Below are positions 7,828-16,856 of a stretch of DNA of 34,337 bases, one piece after another. How positions within the stretch are numbered: position 1 is the stretch's first letter; every line of letters starts with the position of its first letter. Origin of the DNA: a virus; the IMG/VR virus record IMGVR_UViG_3300000893_000003, positions 1 to 34,337 of that record, one strand, 5' to 3'. The notes under the pieces were generated by a model. That model was given only the letters and a program-made list of their open reading frames with translations. It was not told the origin of the DNA and did no database searches. Position numbers and translations under genes: made by a program.

Positions 7828-9201
7828 TTAGTTCAACACATAAGCCCGCGTTACGCCGAAGAACTGATTCCCACTTAATGAAACCCCAGTCGTACCAGTC
7901 TGATCTTGATACCCATTTGTTTGCTTGGCCCCAGCACCGCGATCATCAATGGCGTAATTACCAATCCACGACGAGTTATTACCATTGAACGTGCTACTTA
8001 CAAACAAGGTAAAATAGGCGACAGTGCCGACATTATCCGTGCGGTTTTCGTTATTATACGCCCAGTTGGCGCTGATGATGGAGTTTTGCCCACCATTATC
8101 AATGCATGCACCACCAAGATTCCAACATCGATTATTGTTAATTGCTGAACTCTTGGCATAATTCAAAATGCCATTGGCCGGATTGCCTTGGGCATCCAAT
8201 GCAAATCCCGAATCATGAACCTTATTACCAAAGATATGCATGTTATTGGAATTGGCCGATTGCTCGGTTTGAATACCGGCACCAAAATTCCAACCCGAAA
8301 TGTCATTGTTTGAAATGGTAACGTCGGAAGCCAGGACATCAACATTGCCATTAACACAGACATTATCGGAGATCAGACCAGCGGTGACATGACTGGTTGT
8401 GCCATCGACCACCGAAATACATTTCGTCGGGGTTGCTGTGGCGGCTGCATTAAATCTGAGTGCGCTATTCCGGATAGTCGCTTGAACATTGCCCGAAGCC
8501 GCCGCCGCGATCTTGATCAGGTCCATATTGGTGGTGGCACGGGTCACCTGCATATTCAGATAGGATGGAGTGAGATTGACCGTGGCACCATTGACATTAC
8601 TCACAACCGGTTGCTCCGTGGAGACCGTATTGCTATTAACATCAACGGTGATATTCTGCATACTGGCGAGATTGATCAATCCACCAGTCGGGAAGGTACA
8701 ACCCGTTGGTACACGAATCGTGCTCACCCGCCAATCATCGCCATAAATGAGGATGCCATTGCTGGCATTATGGGTGGCACAATTAATGAGAAAGGTGCCC
8801 TGCGGGATATAACAATTTTTACCGCTGGTCGTGCAGGAGACAAAGGCGGCATCGGAACTCGCACCACCGGTTGGGTCAGCCGATGGGAAGTCCATAATCG
8901 AAACCGAACCGGTATTCGCGGCAACCGAACCAAAGCCCAAATTGTTTCGAGAATTGGCCTTGATCGCTACGTCTGACAGATTATTGGCTGCCTGGAGGTT
9001 CGTTGTGGCAGGAGCACGATAGCTCACACTACCCCGTTCAACGAGGATGTTGTCGGTGCTCAGCATGGGAAAGCTCGGCAACAATGTCGAGTTATGGATC
9101 ACCGCACCGAGCTTGACATCACTAAACCCATCGGTCACAAAATATCCACCAACGGTAAAAAACAATGCCAGGGAAGCGATTACAATCGTGCGTCTTTTCA
9201 T
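7828..9201 (-). CDS. Right-handed beta-helix (pectate-lyase-like) protein with N-terminal signal/anchor
   Basis: A 457-residue protein. Residues 1-24 (MKRRTIVIASLALFFTVGGY) form a signal peptide or membrane anchor. From about residue 100 the chain shows the tailspike-type entry DFPSADPTGG, AFVSC then a GKNCYIPQGTFLIN strand, followed by about 12 coils of a parallel beta-helix rich in Asn, Ser and Val (VTISNNDISGW, MHIFGNKVHDSG, NNRCWNLGGACIDN, SIISANWAYNNENR). Such folds form phage tailspike depolymerases, pectate lyases and epimerases. No catalytic residues can be assigned by eye. The N-terminal signal does not fit a normal virion tailspike, which would carry a tail-attachment domain. It lies between a GH16-like protein and the GH26/GH16 protein, so the cluster targets extracellular polysaccharide. 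Confidence 0.8.
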   Translation of the reverse strand: MKRRTIVIASLALFFTVGGYFVTDGFSDVKLGAVIHNSTLLPSFPMLSTDNILVERGSVSYRAPATTNLQAANNLSDVAIKANSRNNLGFGSVAANTGSVSIMDFPSADPTGGASSDAAFVSCTTSGKNCYIPQGTFLINCATHNASNGILIYGDDWRVSTIRVPTGCTFPTGGLINLASMQNITVDVNSNTVSTEQPVVSNVNGATVNLTPSYLNMQVTRATTNMDLIKIAAAASGNVQATIRNSALRFNAAATATPTKCISVVDGTTSHVTAGLISDNVCVNGNVDVLASDVTISNNDISGWNFGAGIQTEQSANSNNMHIFGNKVHDSGFALDAQGNPANGILNYAKSSAINNNRCWNLGGACIDNGGQNSIISANWAYNNENRTDNVGTVAYFTLFVSSTFNGNNSSWIGNYAIDDRGAGAKQTNGYQDQTGTTGVSLSGNQFFGVTRAYVLN

Positions 9202-9218
9202 TTCACGTTTATTTATCC

Positions 9219-12200
9219 TTATGTAACCACGAAATCGACACCCACCGTGCTGACACCAAGGGTATTCGAATTGCCCTGTTCATAGACCCGGACATAATCG
9301 ACTTCGAGCGCTTGTGGGAACGCGGTGTTATCGACACCATTGCGTCCAGCCCAACTACCACCGATGGCAAGATTGAGGATGATATTACCGGTGGCCGGGG
9401 TCGAATCATCGTATATCCATTTGTACGTTCCCGCGAGGATCAGCAAACCATCGATATAGATGAAGAAATTCGAGGTTACCGCATCGACATAGGGGTTAAA
9501 TTGGAAACCCCAGACATGATAGTCCAGGGACATGTCCTTACCTGCATACCAATATCCCCATTGTCCAACAAAATTCGGATCGGCATAGAGCCAATTGACA
9601 CCGAATATAGAATTGCCATTATCTTGGGTTCCTAGATGAGGCGTCCATGTGCCATCTGCTTGACCGGGTACTGTGGTATTAACCACAAGTTCCAGGAAAT
9701 CAATTTCAGGAGGCCATGTGTCTAATCCTGGCCCGCGATCATCAGCGGCTGTCCAGAAGGCTGGCCAGACACCAAGACCACTGGGGACTTTCATTCGACC
9801 TTCGACATAGAATCCATGACTCTGCCCAAAGGGGATAACCACCTTGCTCCGAATCATACCGCTGGGCCAGAAACCGACTGAATTGTCATAGGGCAATCCG
9901 GTAAGTCTGAGGGTACCTCGGGGTGTTAAGACATGGTTGCCGGTTTCGCGATAGCGCTCCCACTCATCATTGAGATAATCGAGGGTGCCGCCACTAAATG
10001 ACATCCGGGTCCACCACTTTGTCTGATCGAGCTTTGGTGCATCAAAATTATCAAAGAAGACCTGGGTATACCCGGCAGGCACGAACATGCTGGCTTCATT
10101 GCGGAACCCAGCAGGAGCCGTCGCCATAAATTGGGCAAACTGGTTCGGCTTTGTATCGAGATAACCATCGTAGCCACTACCACTCTGGCCCGACCAATAT
10201 GCCATGATCCCAACCGGAGCCGGGGATGTCCGCACCCATTGCGCCATGCTGGCGATAAACTCCGGATTATCCGGACTAAAGGCGGTGGAATCACCCGCGC
10301 CAAACTCACAAACACCTGTCATCTTGCTATACGTCTTCGCGGTATTGGCAATCGATTGCAGATTCGGCAGGACAAATTGATCAAACCGCTGCTGATTGGT
10401 CAGGATGGGATTGTTATTAACATCAAGCCCGCCCTGGTATTGCGGCTTATCAAAGATATCGATGGCATACATATCGGTGATCGCAATAACCGCTGGTGAC
10501 AGGATCGTGTTGATATCAAGGAAGTTGCCACCACCAACATTGGCAAAATCACCATTGAGGTTGAGACAGATGATCATATTGACGCCGGTCGCCTGACCGA
10601 CGTTTTTGAAAATTTGCGCACAACGGGCAAAAGCTGCGGCGAAATCGGTTGCCCATGTGCCAACCTGACCGGGATATCCCTTGCCCCAGCAATACCAATT
10701 GCCGTTCATCTCCCAACCCGGACGAACAATAATGTTTCGCCGCGCGGGTTGCGGGTTGGCTGATGTATAGCTGATACCATAGGCAGCAACATTAGCCGCA
10801 AAGTTCCAATTGGCATCCATCGCACCCGATGCCGCCTGAGTCAGGGTGACCGCTGCGGGTGATTGGAAGCTATTGTCAGTCGGGTAATTTAAGCCAACCG
10901 AGATTACCCAATCATTCTTGGTATCGAGATTGATCTGACCACTAATCGGATCGCTGGAATTATACCAGAGCGTGACATCACCTGGATAATTGGAATTGAT
11001 CCCAACCGCTAATGGCAAGGCGAGGATCGGTGTTGTCCGATTCAACAGACCGGCATCATACTCCCAGCTATTGGTATAGAAGTACGGATCACCCGGTGGC
11101 GGATTGGCCACTGTGGCGGGGTCGGGTCGCAGGACATAGGACATGCCCAAGGGCACGGTGCCGGGATCATTGGTGGCAGGCCACCTTGCCGTCGCTGACG
11201 CGGTATCAATGATGATTCGGTTCCCACTTTCATCGGTAATGAAATTGCCCAATTCATCGAGGATGTAGATGCCAAGCGCACCATCCGTGCTCGCGGTTGC
11301 ACCAAATTGTGATTGCTCATGTGCCGAAACAATAAAGATCGATCCTGGTGTGCTTTGGGTATCCTGCGCAAATGCCGGGTCGGCAACAACACCACCAAGT
11401 GTAACCAAACTGGTTTGTAGACCACGGGTCTGGAAGAGTGCCTCGGCGGTAGTGACCTTGTAGGTCTGGGTTGCACTTGGGAAATCGGCAGCAGTCGCCG
11501 ACTCGTGGACAAAGAAGAAAGCTCCATCCGAGGTATCAACAGCCGATGCCGGTTCAGACACCGTAACCAGATAAGCCGTACCCGGCGTCTGCGCATCTTG
11601 GCTTCGCAAGGTTTCGAGATACGAAATGCGATATGTCGGGTTCGCCAATTGCGCGGTCAGCGCACTGCCAGCTTCTGGATATACGGTGTGGTAACCAGTG
11701 ATCGTAACAGCGGAGAACACCGCCAAGGTGCGCTCGTTGACGAGCATCAAGGTTTGCAGAATGTTATTCTCGCGAGCAAATCCACCTTCATTAACAAGAA
11801 CCGGGAATATCGTCGGGTTAACCGGTCTCACCAATTGCGTGGCATATTGAACGGTGATAACATCTCCTGGCTGAACCGATTGACTACCATTGGCAAAGGT
11901 GGACGCGCTATACAACGTTCCCGTATTGCTCAACACATTATGAGTGGCCCCAGTACCATATACCAGAAAACACCCATTAATCGTATCAGCCGTGGCTACA
12001 CGATATTGTACCGGGGCTGACCAGACCTTCTTGCCAGAATTGGCTGATTGCCATGCGACCTGGGGACGATTGCCTGTATAACACGCACTCTCAATCCAGT
12101 TCTTCGCCAACATGGTATCATTGACATTAATCGCCCCAAAGCCTGTGGTGGTGATCAAACCACTATATGAAATACCAGGAGGGGCATTTGAAAAGGCACA

Positions 12201-12323
12201 ATCCAGCATCAGGTTAGCACCAACAACAACCACCAAATTCGGTGCCTTGAGTGACCATTTCACCCTGCCATTTCGAGTGCAGGTGACTTCATATTCGCCC
12301 TGTGCCTGTGCTTCTTCGAACAT
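9219..12323 (-). CDS. Tail protein with tandem GH26 and GH16 glycoside hydrolase domains
   Basis: A 1034-residue protein. Residues 1-160 are the tail module shared with the two small paralogues. Residues about 165-400 are a linker with degenerate SEPASAVDT-type repeats like those of the LamG fibre. Residues about 405-745 resemble GH26: NIIVRPGWEMNGNWYCWGKG, with probable acid/base Glu538, and TGVCEFGAGD, with probable nucleophile Glu673, then a GIMAYWSG barrel strand. Residues about 755-1015 are GH16: FFDNFDAPKLDQTKWW, SGMIRSKVVIPFG, then the catalytic motif EIDFLE (Glu873, Asp875, Glu878), ending EVDYVRVYE. GH26 members cleave beta-mannans and related glucans; GH16 members cleave beta-1,3/1,4-glucans or galactans. 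Together they predict a two-enzyme depolymerase on the tail that opens the host EPS or capsule. The start ATG at 12323 lies one base after the upstream stop. Confidence 0.9.
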   Translation of the reverse strand: MFEEAQAQGEYEVTCTRNGRVKWSLKAPNLVVVVGANLMLDCAFSNAPPGISYSGLITTTGFGAINVNDTMLAKNWIESACYTGNRPQVAWQSANSGKKVWSAPVQYRVATADTINGCFLVYGTGATHNVLSNTGTLYSASTFANGSQSVQPGDVITVQYATQLVRPVNPTIFPVLVNEGGFARENNILQTLMLVNERTLAVFSAVTITGYHTVYPEAGSALTAQLANPTYRISYLETLRSQDAQTPGTAYLVTVSEPASAVDTSDGAFFFVHESATAADFPSATQTYKVTTAEALFQTRGLQTSLVTLGGVVADPAFAQDTQSTPGSIFIVSAHEQSQFGATASTDGALGIYILDELGNFITDESGNRIIIDTASATARWPATNDPGTVPLGMSYVLRPDPATVANPPPGDPYFYTNSWEYDAGLLNRTTPILALPLAVGINSNYPGDVTLWYNSSDPISGQINLDTKNDWVISVGLNYPTDNSFQSPAAVTLTQAASGAMDANWNFAANVAAYGISYTSANPQPARRNIIVRPGWEMNGNWYCWGKGYPGQVGTWATDFAAAFARCAQIFKNVGQATGVNMIICLNLNGDFANVGGGNFLDINTILSPAVIAITDMYAIDIFDKPQYQGGLDVNNNPILTNQQRFDQFVLPNLQSIANTAKTYSKMTGVCEFGAGDSTAFSPDNPEFIASMAQWVRTSPAPVGIMAYWSGQSGSGYDGYLDTKPNQFAQFMATAPAGFRNEASMFVPAGYTQVFFDNFDAPKLDQTKWWTRMSFSGGTLDYLNDEWERYRETGNHVLTPRGTLRLTGLPYDNSVGFWPSGMIRSKVVIPFGQSHGFYVEGRMKVPSGLGVWPAFWTAADDRGPGLDTWPPEIDFLELVVNTTVPGQADGTWTPHLGTQDNGNSIFGVNWLYADPNFVGQWGYWYAGKDMSLDYHVWGFQFNPYVDAVTSNFFIYIDGLLILAGTYKWIYDDSTPATGNIILNLAIGGSWAGRNGVDNTAFPQALEVDYVRVYEQGNSNTLGVSTVGVDFVVT

Positions 12324-12325
12324 TC

Positions 12326-13903
12326 TTACCTGGGTGTGGTGCGATTAAAATCAATTTCAACACCCTGGAAGTGGCTCCACAAGGTGTTTCGTGGGATGGT
12401 TACCCGTGCCCGAAAATAGCGATCACTCGCGTATTGCGGACACTCGCCATGGATATTCATCGGTGTCGGATTATTAAAGATTACCGGGTCTTCCAACCGG
12501 TTGCGATGCCCAAGTGCAATCGTCGGTGTCGAACCATCAATAATCGGTCGGCTACTGGTAATCTTACAACGATTGCCCAAAACCGGTTGGGTCTCCATCG
12601 TCTCTATCGTCGTCTGCATCACCGGACCACCCAAATGAGCGAACATGGTATTGGCATCAAATGCGTAAAGACCCTGCGCCCCACCCTTCCACGCTGGGCT
12701 ATCAAGCGAAAATGGCAGACCATCCAAACCCAAACCCGGTGGGCAAAACTGATCCAATTGCTCCATCGTGTAGCCCAATGAAATCGATTTCGCGATCCAT
12801 TGCGCCTGGACATTGGCAATCCCCCACATATCGAGGGACCAATTATAAATCAGCATTTTATTCGGGTTCACCCCATTATGGTTTGATCCATAATAAAGCC
12901 AATAAATGTACTTTCCGGTCGGGTCAGCCGCACCTTGCACCCTGTCGAGAAAACTGATATCCAAGTCATTAAAGAAAAACCGATCAATTTTATTAGCACC
13001 AATTGGCTTTGGTGATGTGCCATCAAATTGATAATAGCCGTCCAGACCAAGGAAATAAGAATAACCCCGATGTGTTACTATGGATTGAGGCGAACGACAA
13101 CCAACAGCACCTTGAACTATTTGGAAATTAAAGATTGCTGGTGTACCAACATAGTATCCAACGTAAATCGCATCCTCCATTATTATCGCCATATCGGCGG
13201 TCTGGAGGTTAGATGCTAACCCAGTAATGGCTCCGAGATCAGAACGAAAGTCGTTGATATCGCTTTGGGCTTGGATGGCTTCGACCGAACCAATTGGTGG
13301 AAAGTTATTGGCATTACCAAGGGCTGACCAATGGATACGATAGGGATATGATGTATCATCAGCTAATTCGATGATATTGCCCAAAACCAGAAAACCACGG
13401 CAGACGGTGGCATATTTGGCAAAGGGAGCCGTTGTAATGGGTGTAAACTCAATATTGCCAATCGTCATAATTTGGGGCTGATCACCGATTTGTACCGCGA
13501 TAACCGATTCAGCAAATGCGGTAAAATCCCATGGTGCATCAAGATCGGCGTGATATGGACCATTCAAATTCGTGGCATCAACAAACTGGTTGCCCGTTTC
13601 CAATGCCAGATGATAAAGCGAACTGGTGGTACCTGCAAAGACATGGGCGGCACCCAGATTATCGACAAAATGGTATAGTCCTATAACCTGCTGATCGGAG
13701 GGCACACCCGTGATCCCGACCGGCTGTAATGAGGGTACAGGACCATAAGACATCGGACTGAGCGGCTGGGCATTAATGATATTTGTAACACCAGGATTCA
13801 TATAATCCGGCAAATCGGGCAACCATTGCCCAACCGGCAGAATCTTTGGTTCTTGCACATATTGGGGTAAGGTGATGCTTTCGGGTTGTGGCTGTATCGG
13901 CAT
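12326..13903 (-). CDS. Tail nozzle / tail tubular protein B-like
   Basis: A 525-residue protein from the ATG at 13903, which overlaps the upstream stop as TAATG; a GTG at 13918 is possible but less likely. Repeated short beta-hairpins (VIGLYHFVDNLGAAHVFAGT, LYHLALETGNQF, DFTAFAESVIAVQIGDQP, GFLVLGNIIELAD) and the HRGYSYFLGLDGYYQFDG segment followed by KPIG are typical of the beta-propeller-like nozzle proteins of podovirus tails (T7 gp12 / P22 gp10 class). It sits right after the adaptor gene, the normal place for the nozzle. It would form the distal tube of the short tail and carry the fibres encoded downstream. Confidence 0.85.
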   Translation of the reverse strand: MPIQPQPESITLPQYVQEPKILPVGQWLPDLPDYMNPGVTNIINAQPLSPMSYGPVPSLQPVGITGVPSDQQVIGLYHFVDNLGAAHVFAGTTSSLYHLALETGNQFVDATNLNGPYHADLDAPWDFTAFAESVIAVQIGDQPQIMTIGNIEFTPITTAPFAKYATVCRGFLVLGNIIELADDTSYPYRIHWSALGNANNFPPIGSVEAIQAQSDINDFRSDLGAITGLASNLQTADMAIIMEDAIYVGYYVGTPAIFNFQIVQGAVGCRSPQSIVTHRGYSYFLGLDGYYQFDGTSPKPIGANKIDRFFFNDLDISFLDRVQGAADPTGKYIYWLYYGSNHNGVNPNKMLIYNWSLDMWGIANVQAQWIAKSISLGYTMEQLDQFCPPGLGLDGLPFSLDSPAWKGGAQGLYAFDANTMFAHLGGPVMQTTIETMETQPVLGNRCKITSSRPIIDGSTPTIALGHRNRLEDPVIFNNPTPMNIHGECPQYASDRYFRARVTIPRNTLWSHFQGVEIDFNRTTPR

Positions 13904-14595
13904 TAGGAATGCCACCACGTTGAACTAAACCGAATCGGTGGCATCATCTTGAGGGGTGCTGGTCCAAGGCGATACTTGCGATCAGCTAGCATAATCTGCT
14001 GATAAAGCCCCTCTCGACGCTGCATCAATTCCATGACCCGGCTATCCGATGCGGTCGCACCAAAGAAAATTTCGGCTTCAATCAGACTGCCAATCAGATA
14101 AATGTTCGGATATTGCTGAAACAACCAATTGACACCTTGCGCTAAAGGCGGATTGATACCCTGATAATACCCTAGCCGGATGGTGTAGACCTGATCAGGG
14201 GTGGGGCCAAACCGGATATTGGTGGCTTCCAAGGTATAAATCTCGGGCTGACCCAAATCTTCCGAATCCGGATCAAGTCCAATATCGAGACCAAAAACCG
14301 AATCCAGCTTAGCTGGTGGCACATATTGTAGAACTTGCACCGGATCGACCGAAATCACCGCAACCTCGCGCAATTCGATCAGATCGGTAGGCAGTGCATA
14401 GGTGGGCGTACCAGCAACCGTGGTAATCGTACCACTGGTTTCTTGAAAATGGGTTCGAAGCCGGGTATTGGCATCAGCCTCGAACATCAGGACAAAATCA
14501 TCATACGAACTACCTTGTGGCATCGTCGGATCAACCGGTCTGCCAAGGTAATTCTGAATTGATGTTAAAAGCTGCTGGTAATTACCAAATGCCAA
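13903..14595 (-). CDS. Head-tail adaptor (SU10/T7 gp11-like)
   Basis: A 230-residue protein. It begins FGNYQQLLTSIQNYLGR with an alpha-helical start, continues through FEADANTRLRTHFQETSGT then a strand pair ending TYALPTDLIELREV, and has a C-terminal helical bundle (LIGSLIEAEIFFGATASDSR, MELMQRREGLYQQIMLADR). This layout matches podovirus adaptor proteins that dock beneath the portal and join it to the nozzle. No ATG fits the start. TTG at 14595 is preceded by GAGG about 10 nt upstream and gives MAFGNYQ. The gene is coupled to the nozzle gene by a one-base overlap. Confidence 0.85.
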   Translation of the reverse strand: MAFGNYQQLLTSIQNYLGRPVDPTMPQGSSYDDFVLMFEADANTRLRTHFQETSGTITTVAGTPTYALPTDLIELREVAVISVDPVQVLQYVPPAKLDSVFGLDIGLDPDSEDLGQPEIYTLEATNIRFGPTPDQVYTIRLGYYQGINPPLAQGVNWLFQQYPNIYLIGSLIEAEIFFGATASDSRVMELMQRREGLYQQIMLADRKYRLGPAPLKMMPPIRFSSTWWHS

Positions 14596-14660
14596 TGAAA
14601 TCGGGCCTCAGTGTGACCGGTGGCTTTGCCACCTTAGTGCCCATAGGCACGCCCGAATAT

Positions 14661-14993
14661 TTACTCGTAATTCCCCATGATAAAGTGGCCCACTCGCAGG
14701 TACCGATATTCATTGCTATCGAGCAGGCGAGCAACGGCACCCATGTGATTTTTATTAAAAACGTTTACCCCGTGTTTGAGCAGCCACTCATACACAACAG
14801 AGTCAGGAATATGAGCAGCCAAGCGACGGGATTTATCAGCATTCCACCCATCCCATTCGCTCGCAACTCTCTTAGTATGGTCAACGAACCGGGTTGGGTC
14901 TTCCTGATGGTGGACCAGTATTCGCTCTCCGTCTTCGTCATACTCATAGGTTTCCGTTGCTCCCGATGCCGAAACATCTAATAGGCGTTTCAT
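14661..14993 (-). CDS. Conserved podovirus head-region protein, unknown function
   Basis: A 110-residue protein. The pattern YDEDGERILVHHQEDPTRFVDHTKR, AAHIPDSVVYEWLLKHGVNVFNKN and YRYLRVGHFIMG is the signature of a small protein that commonly lies between capsid and adaptor genes in podoviruses: an N-terminal strand-rich part, a DHTKR/NDKR helix and an IP..V...WL..GV...NKDH segment. The function is not established. A minor head or completion role is likely from position. Its ATG at 14993 overlaps the preceding stop as TAATG. A 65-bp gap with short hairpins separates it from the adaptor gene. Confidence 0.82.
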   Translation of the reverse strand: MKRLLDVSASGATETYEYDEDGERILVHHQEDPTRFVDHTKRVASEWDGWNADKSRRLAAHIPDSVVYEWLLKHGVNVFNKNHMGAVARLLDSNEYRYLRVGHFIMGNYE

Positions 14994-15310
14994 TAGACAG
15001 AGCCGAGTCCTTCCCCAGGTGTAGCGTAAAGCGTTCCCGTTGTACCAATCACCGCCACATAATTGCTCGCTGTGGCCACAACAATGGCGCTATTCGGAAG
15101 CACCGGCATACCAGTCGTGGTCGTCGTCGTAATGCTAGATGGACCAAAATCCACAAACATGATGTTGGCACTGGCATTGGTCAGACGAACATGACGGGCA
15201 ATGACATTAGTTCCCTTAACCTGCAAGGCTTGGGATGACGATGATACCGAAATATTAACAGTGCTAGCGGGGACTGGCGCAAAGGCTGGTTGATTCACGT
15301 TTCCAGACAT
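14993..15310 (-). CDS. Small beta-rich head decoration-like protein
   Basis: A 105-residue protein with alternating strands (VNISVSSSSQALQV, VIARHVRLTNASANIMFVDFG, NSAIVVATASNYVAVIGTTG) and a Ser/Thr/Ala-rich composition without Cys. It has no recognised enzymatic motif. The ATG at 15310 has an ideal AAGGAG site five bases upstream, so it is well translated, as expected of a protein made in many copies. Position directly after the major capsid and another small beta protein suggests capsid decoration, stabilisation or head fibre. The role is inferred. Confidence 0.78.
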   Translation of the reverse strand: MSGNVNQPAFAPVPASTVNISVSSSSQALQVKGTNVIARHVRLTNASANIMFVDFGPSSITTTTTTGMPVLPNSAIVVATASNYVAVIGTTGTLYATPGEGLGSV

Positions 15311-15319
15311 AGTAACTCC

Positions 15320-15790
15320 TTATACCGGACAATAACTCACATACAAATTACCGACCAAACCCGCTGATGCCCCCGAAACCTTGGAAACCGTCAGCCACTT
15401 GCCATTTGGCAGCTTCTGTGGCGTCGATGCGCCAAAGGTACCCGCCGCAGTATTGACATCCTGGGATGCAATTAAATTGGTCGCTGATGTGGTACCACTC
15501 GTGGACGTAACACCAACACCAATGGAACATGCCGCCGAAGCAACCGTAGTCACATCCATAACCACAGACTGGATAATCATGTCATAACCAGTAACATTCT
15601 GATAAGAGAGAATACCACCACCCGTGTCCGTACCCCCGACAAGCGGAAGCTTCGCTGACCGTTCAGCATAAACCCGAGGAGCCGTAGCAGAAGGTATCGA
15701 TGGACCACCAATGAGAAGGTCATAAACCCCATCATTGTTGATCATACCAAATGTGCCGTCCGGGTTTTGCTTAAAATTCTCATTCGACAT
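15320..15790 (-). CDS. Head-associated protein, possible decoration or head fibre
   Basis: A 156-residue protein starting at ATG 15790 (MSNENFKQNPDGTFG), because GAGGA lies eight bases upstream; the upstream TTG at 15805 is not needed. The N-terminus (about 1-40) is extended and polar. From residue about 50 the chain is beta-rich (GGGILSYQNVTGYDMIIQSV, ACSIGVGVTSTSG, KLPNGKWLTVSKVSG) and ends GLVGNLYVSYCPV. This resembles small head proteins found after SU10-type major capsid genes. A strong hairpin between it and the capsid gene (15810-15838) probably lowers its expression relative to the capsid. Confidence 0.78.
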   Translation of the reverse strand: MSNENFKQNPDGTFGMINNDGVYDLLIGGPSIPSATAPRVYAERSAKLPLVGGTDTGGGILSYQNVTGYDMIIQSVVMDVTTVASAACSIGVGVTSTSGTTSATNLIASQDVNTAAGTFGASTPQKLPNGKWLTVSKVSGASAGLVGNLYVSYCPV

Positions 15791-15809
15791 TTCTAAAATC
15801 CTCAATATA

Positions 15810-15838
15810 AAAGTATGGGCGGTAATCGCCCATACTTT
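15810..15838 (-). terminator. Terminator or attenuator after the major capsid gene
   Basis: A perfect 12-bp stem AAAGTATGGGCG/CGCCCATACTTT with a 5-nt loop, followed on the minus strand by TATATT. The downstream genes have no clear promoter of their own, so it probably works as a partial terminator or as an mRNA 3'-end stabiliser for the capsid message. Confidence 0.75.
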
Positions 15839-15850
15839 CTTTAGCTTACA

Positions 15851-16837
15851 TTACTGTAGGTCGAATGCTCCACCGCTACCAGCTTCATTAGAAGCTTGCA
15901 AGGTGTACTCAGTTATCAACATGAACTTGTCGGCATCACCGGTTTTCGCCAACCGCTCCATGCTGATTGGGTGAAAGAACACTAAGCGCCACAAATCAGT
16001 ATTTATCGCCAGTATCTCACGACCCGTACCAGATAGCCCATTTCTCATAAATCTGTTCGGGACTACCGTGTGACGGCCCCAATCGCTAACATATACATCC
16101 ACACCGGCAATAAGTTCCTTCGACTCTGCATCGATGAACCGGGTTGAATTGGCGGAGAAGCCAGAGATAGCGGATCGCAAATTTGGCGGGGCCATAATCA
16201 AATCCGGCTGTTCACCAGACGAGATGTACACCTTCTGAAGGACAGACTTTAGCTGCGTCTCAGCAAATGTCCGCTGTGTACCATCGGTGCGGGTGTGTGT
16301 CCCGTCCGCCGCCGATGGATCAGCCGCTGTACCCGTACCCTTATCACTATTCGTGACAATCCAGGCCAACACCGATCCCAGCTTACCAGCAGTATTGGTA
16401 CCACCACCCACAGGTGCTACCGCTGCCTGATTAGAAAGCATAATTGCTTCCATGTCTCTTTTCAATTCCTTACCCTTTTTCATCACCTGGTAGCCAATTT
16501 CGTCTTTTCTACCAGCCTTGAGGGCTTCTTGCTCGGAACGCGCGATGATGGCCGTCTTCCGGCTGATCTGCAACCGATTGCCTAAACGAACAGTTGCAGT
16601 GACGGCATCAAAAGAACTGATGTCATCACCTTGAACCTGTGCGTTACTGGTGTCAGGTGTAGCCAACGTATCGGTTTGCCACTCAAAGAGTAAGGGACTG
16701 GTGGCTCTTGCTTTACCAATTGAGGAACTGAAAGGAGTATCAATTGGAGCCACGTTGTAGATAATATCTGTTAGGTTCTCGCGGAGACCTTTAGCATCTG
16801 GTGCTTGAAAGGTATTAGTGATGACATTACCAGCCAT
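15851..16837 (-). CDS. Major capsid protein, SU10-like (DUF5309 type)
   Basis: A 328-residue protein. It starts with MAGNVITNTFQAPDAKGLRE, then NLTDIIYNVAPIDTPFSSSI (the N-arm), followed by LFEWQTDTLATPD, and a long helix with EIGYQVMKKGKELKRDMEAIM. The P-domain and A-domain region reads QPDLIMAPPNLRSAISGFSA, VDVYVSDWGRHTVVPNRFM, ending DKFMLITEYTLQASNE. This order is characteristic of SU10-type HK97-fold major capsid proteins. The protein follows the scaffold gene, as usual. The ATG at 16837 has a G-rich site about 12 nt upstream. Confidence 0.92.
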   Translation of the reverse strand: MAGNVITNTFQAPDAKGLRENLTDIIYNVAPIDTPFSSSIGKARATSPLLFEWQTDTLATPDTSNAQVQGDDISSFDAVTATVRLGNRLQISRKTAIIARSEQEALKAGRKDEIGYQVMKKGKELKRDMEAIMLSNQAAVAPVGGGTNTAGKLGSVLAWIVTNSDKGTGTAADPSAADGTHTRTDGTQRTFAETQLKSVLQKVYISSGEQPDLIMAPPNLRSAISGFSANSTRFIDAESKELIAGVDVYVSDWGRHTVVPNRFMRNGLSGTGREILAINTDLWRLVFFHPISMERLAKTGDADKFMLITEYTLQASNEAGSGGAFDLQ

Positions 16838-16856
16838 TTGTTAGTAAACCCCCTTG

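Noticed and set aside
8389-8976. Long plus-strand frame of 195 codons opposite the beta-helix gene
   Set aside because: It is a shadow frame: its product is Arg/His/Ile-rich without any fold pattern, while the minus strand has a clear beta-helix protein.
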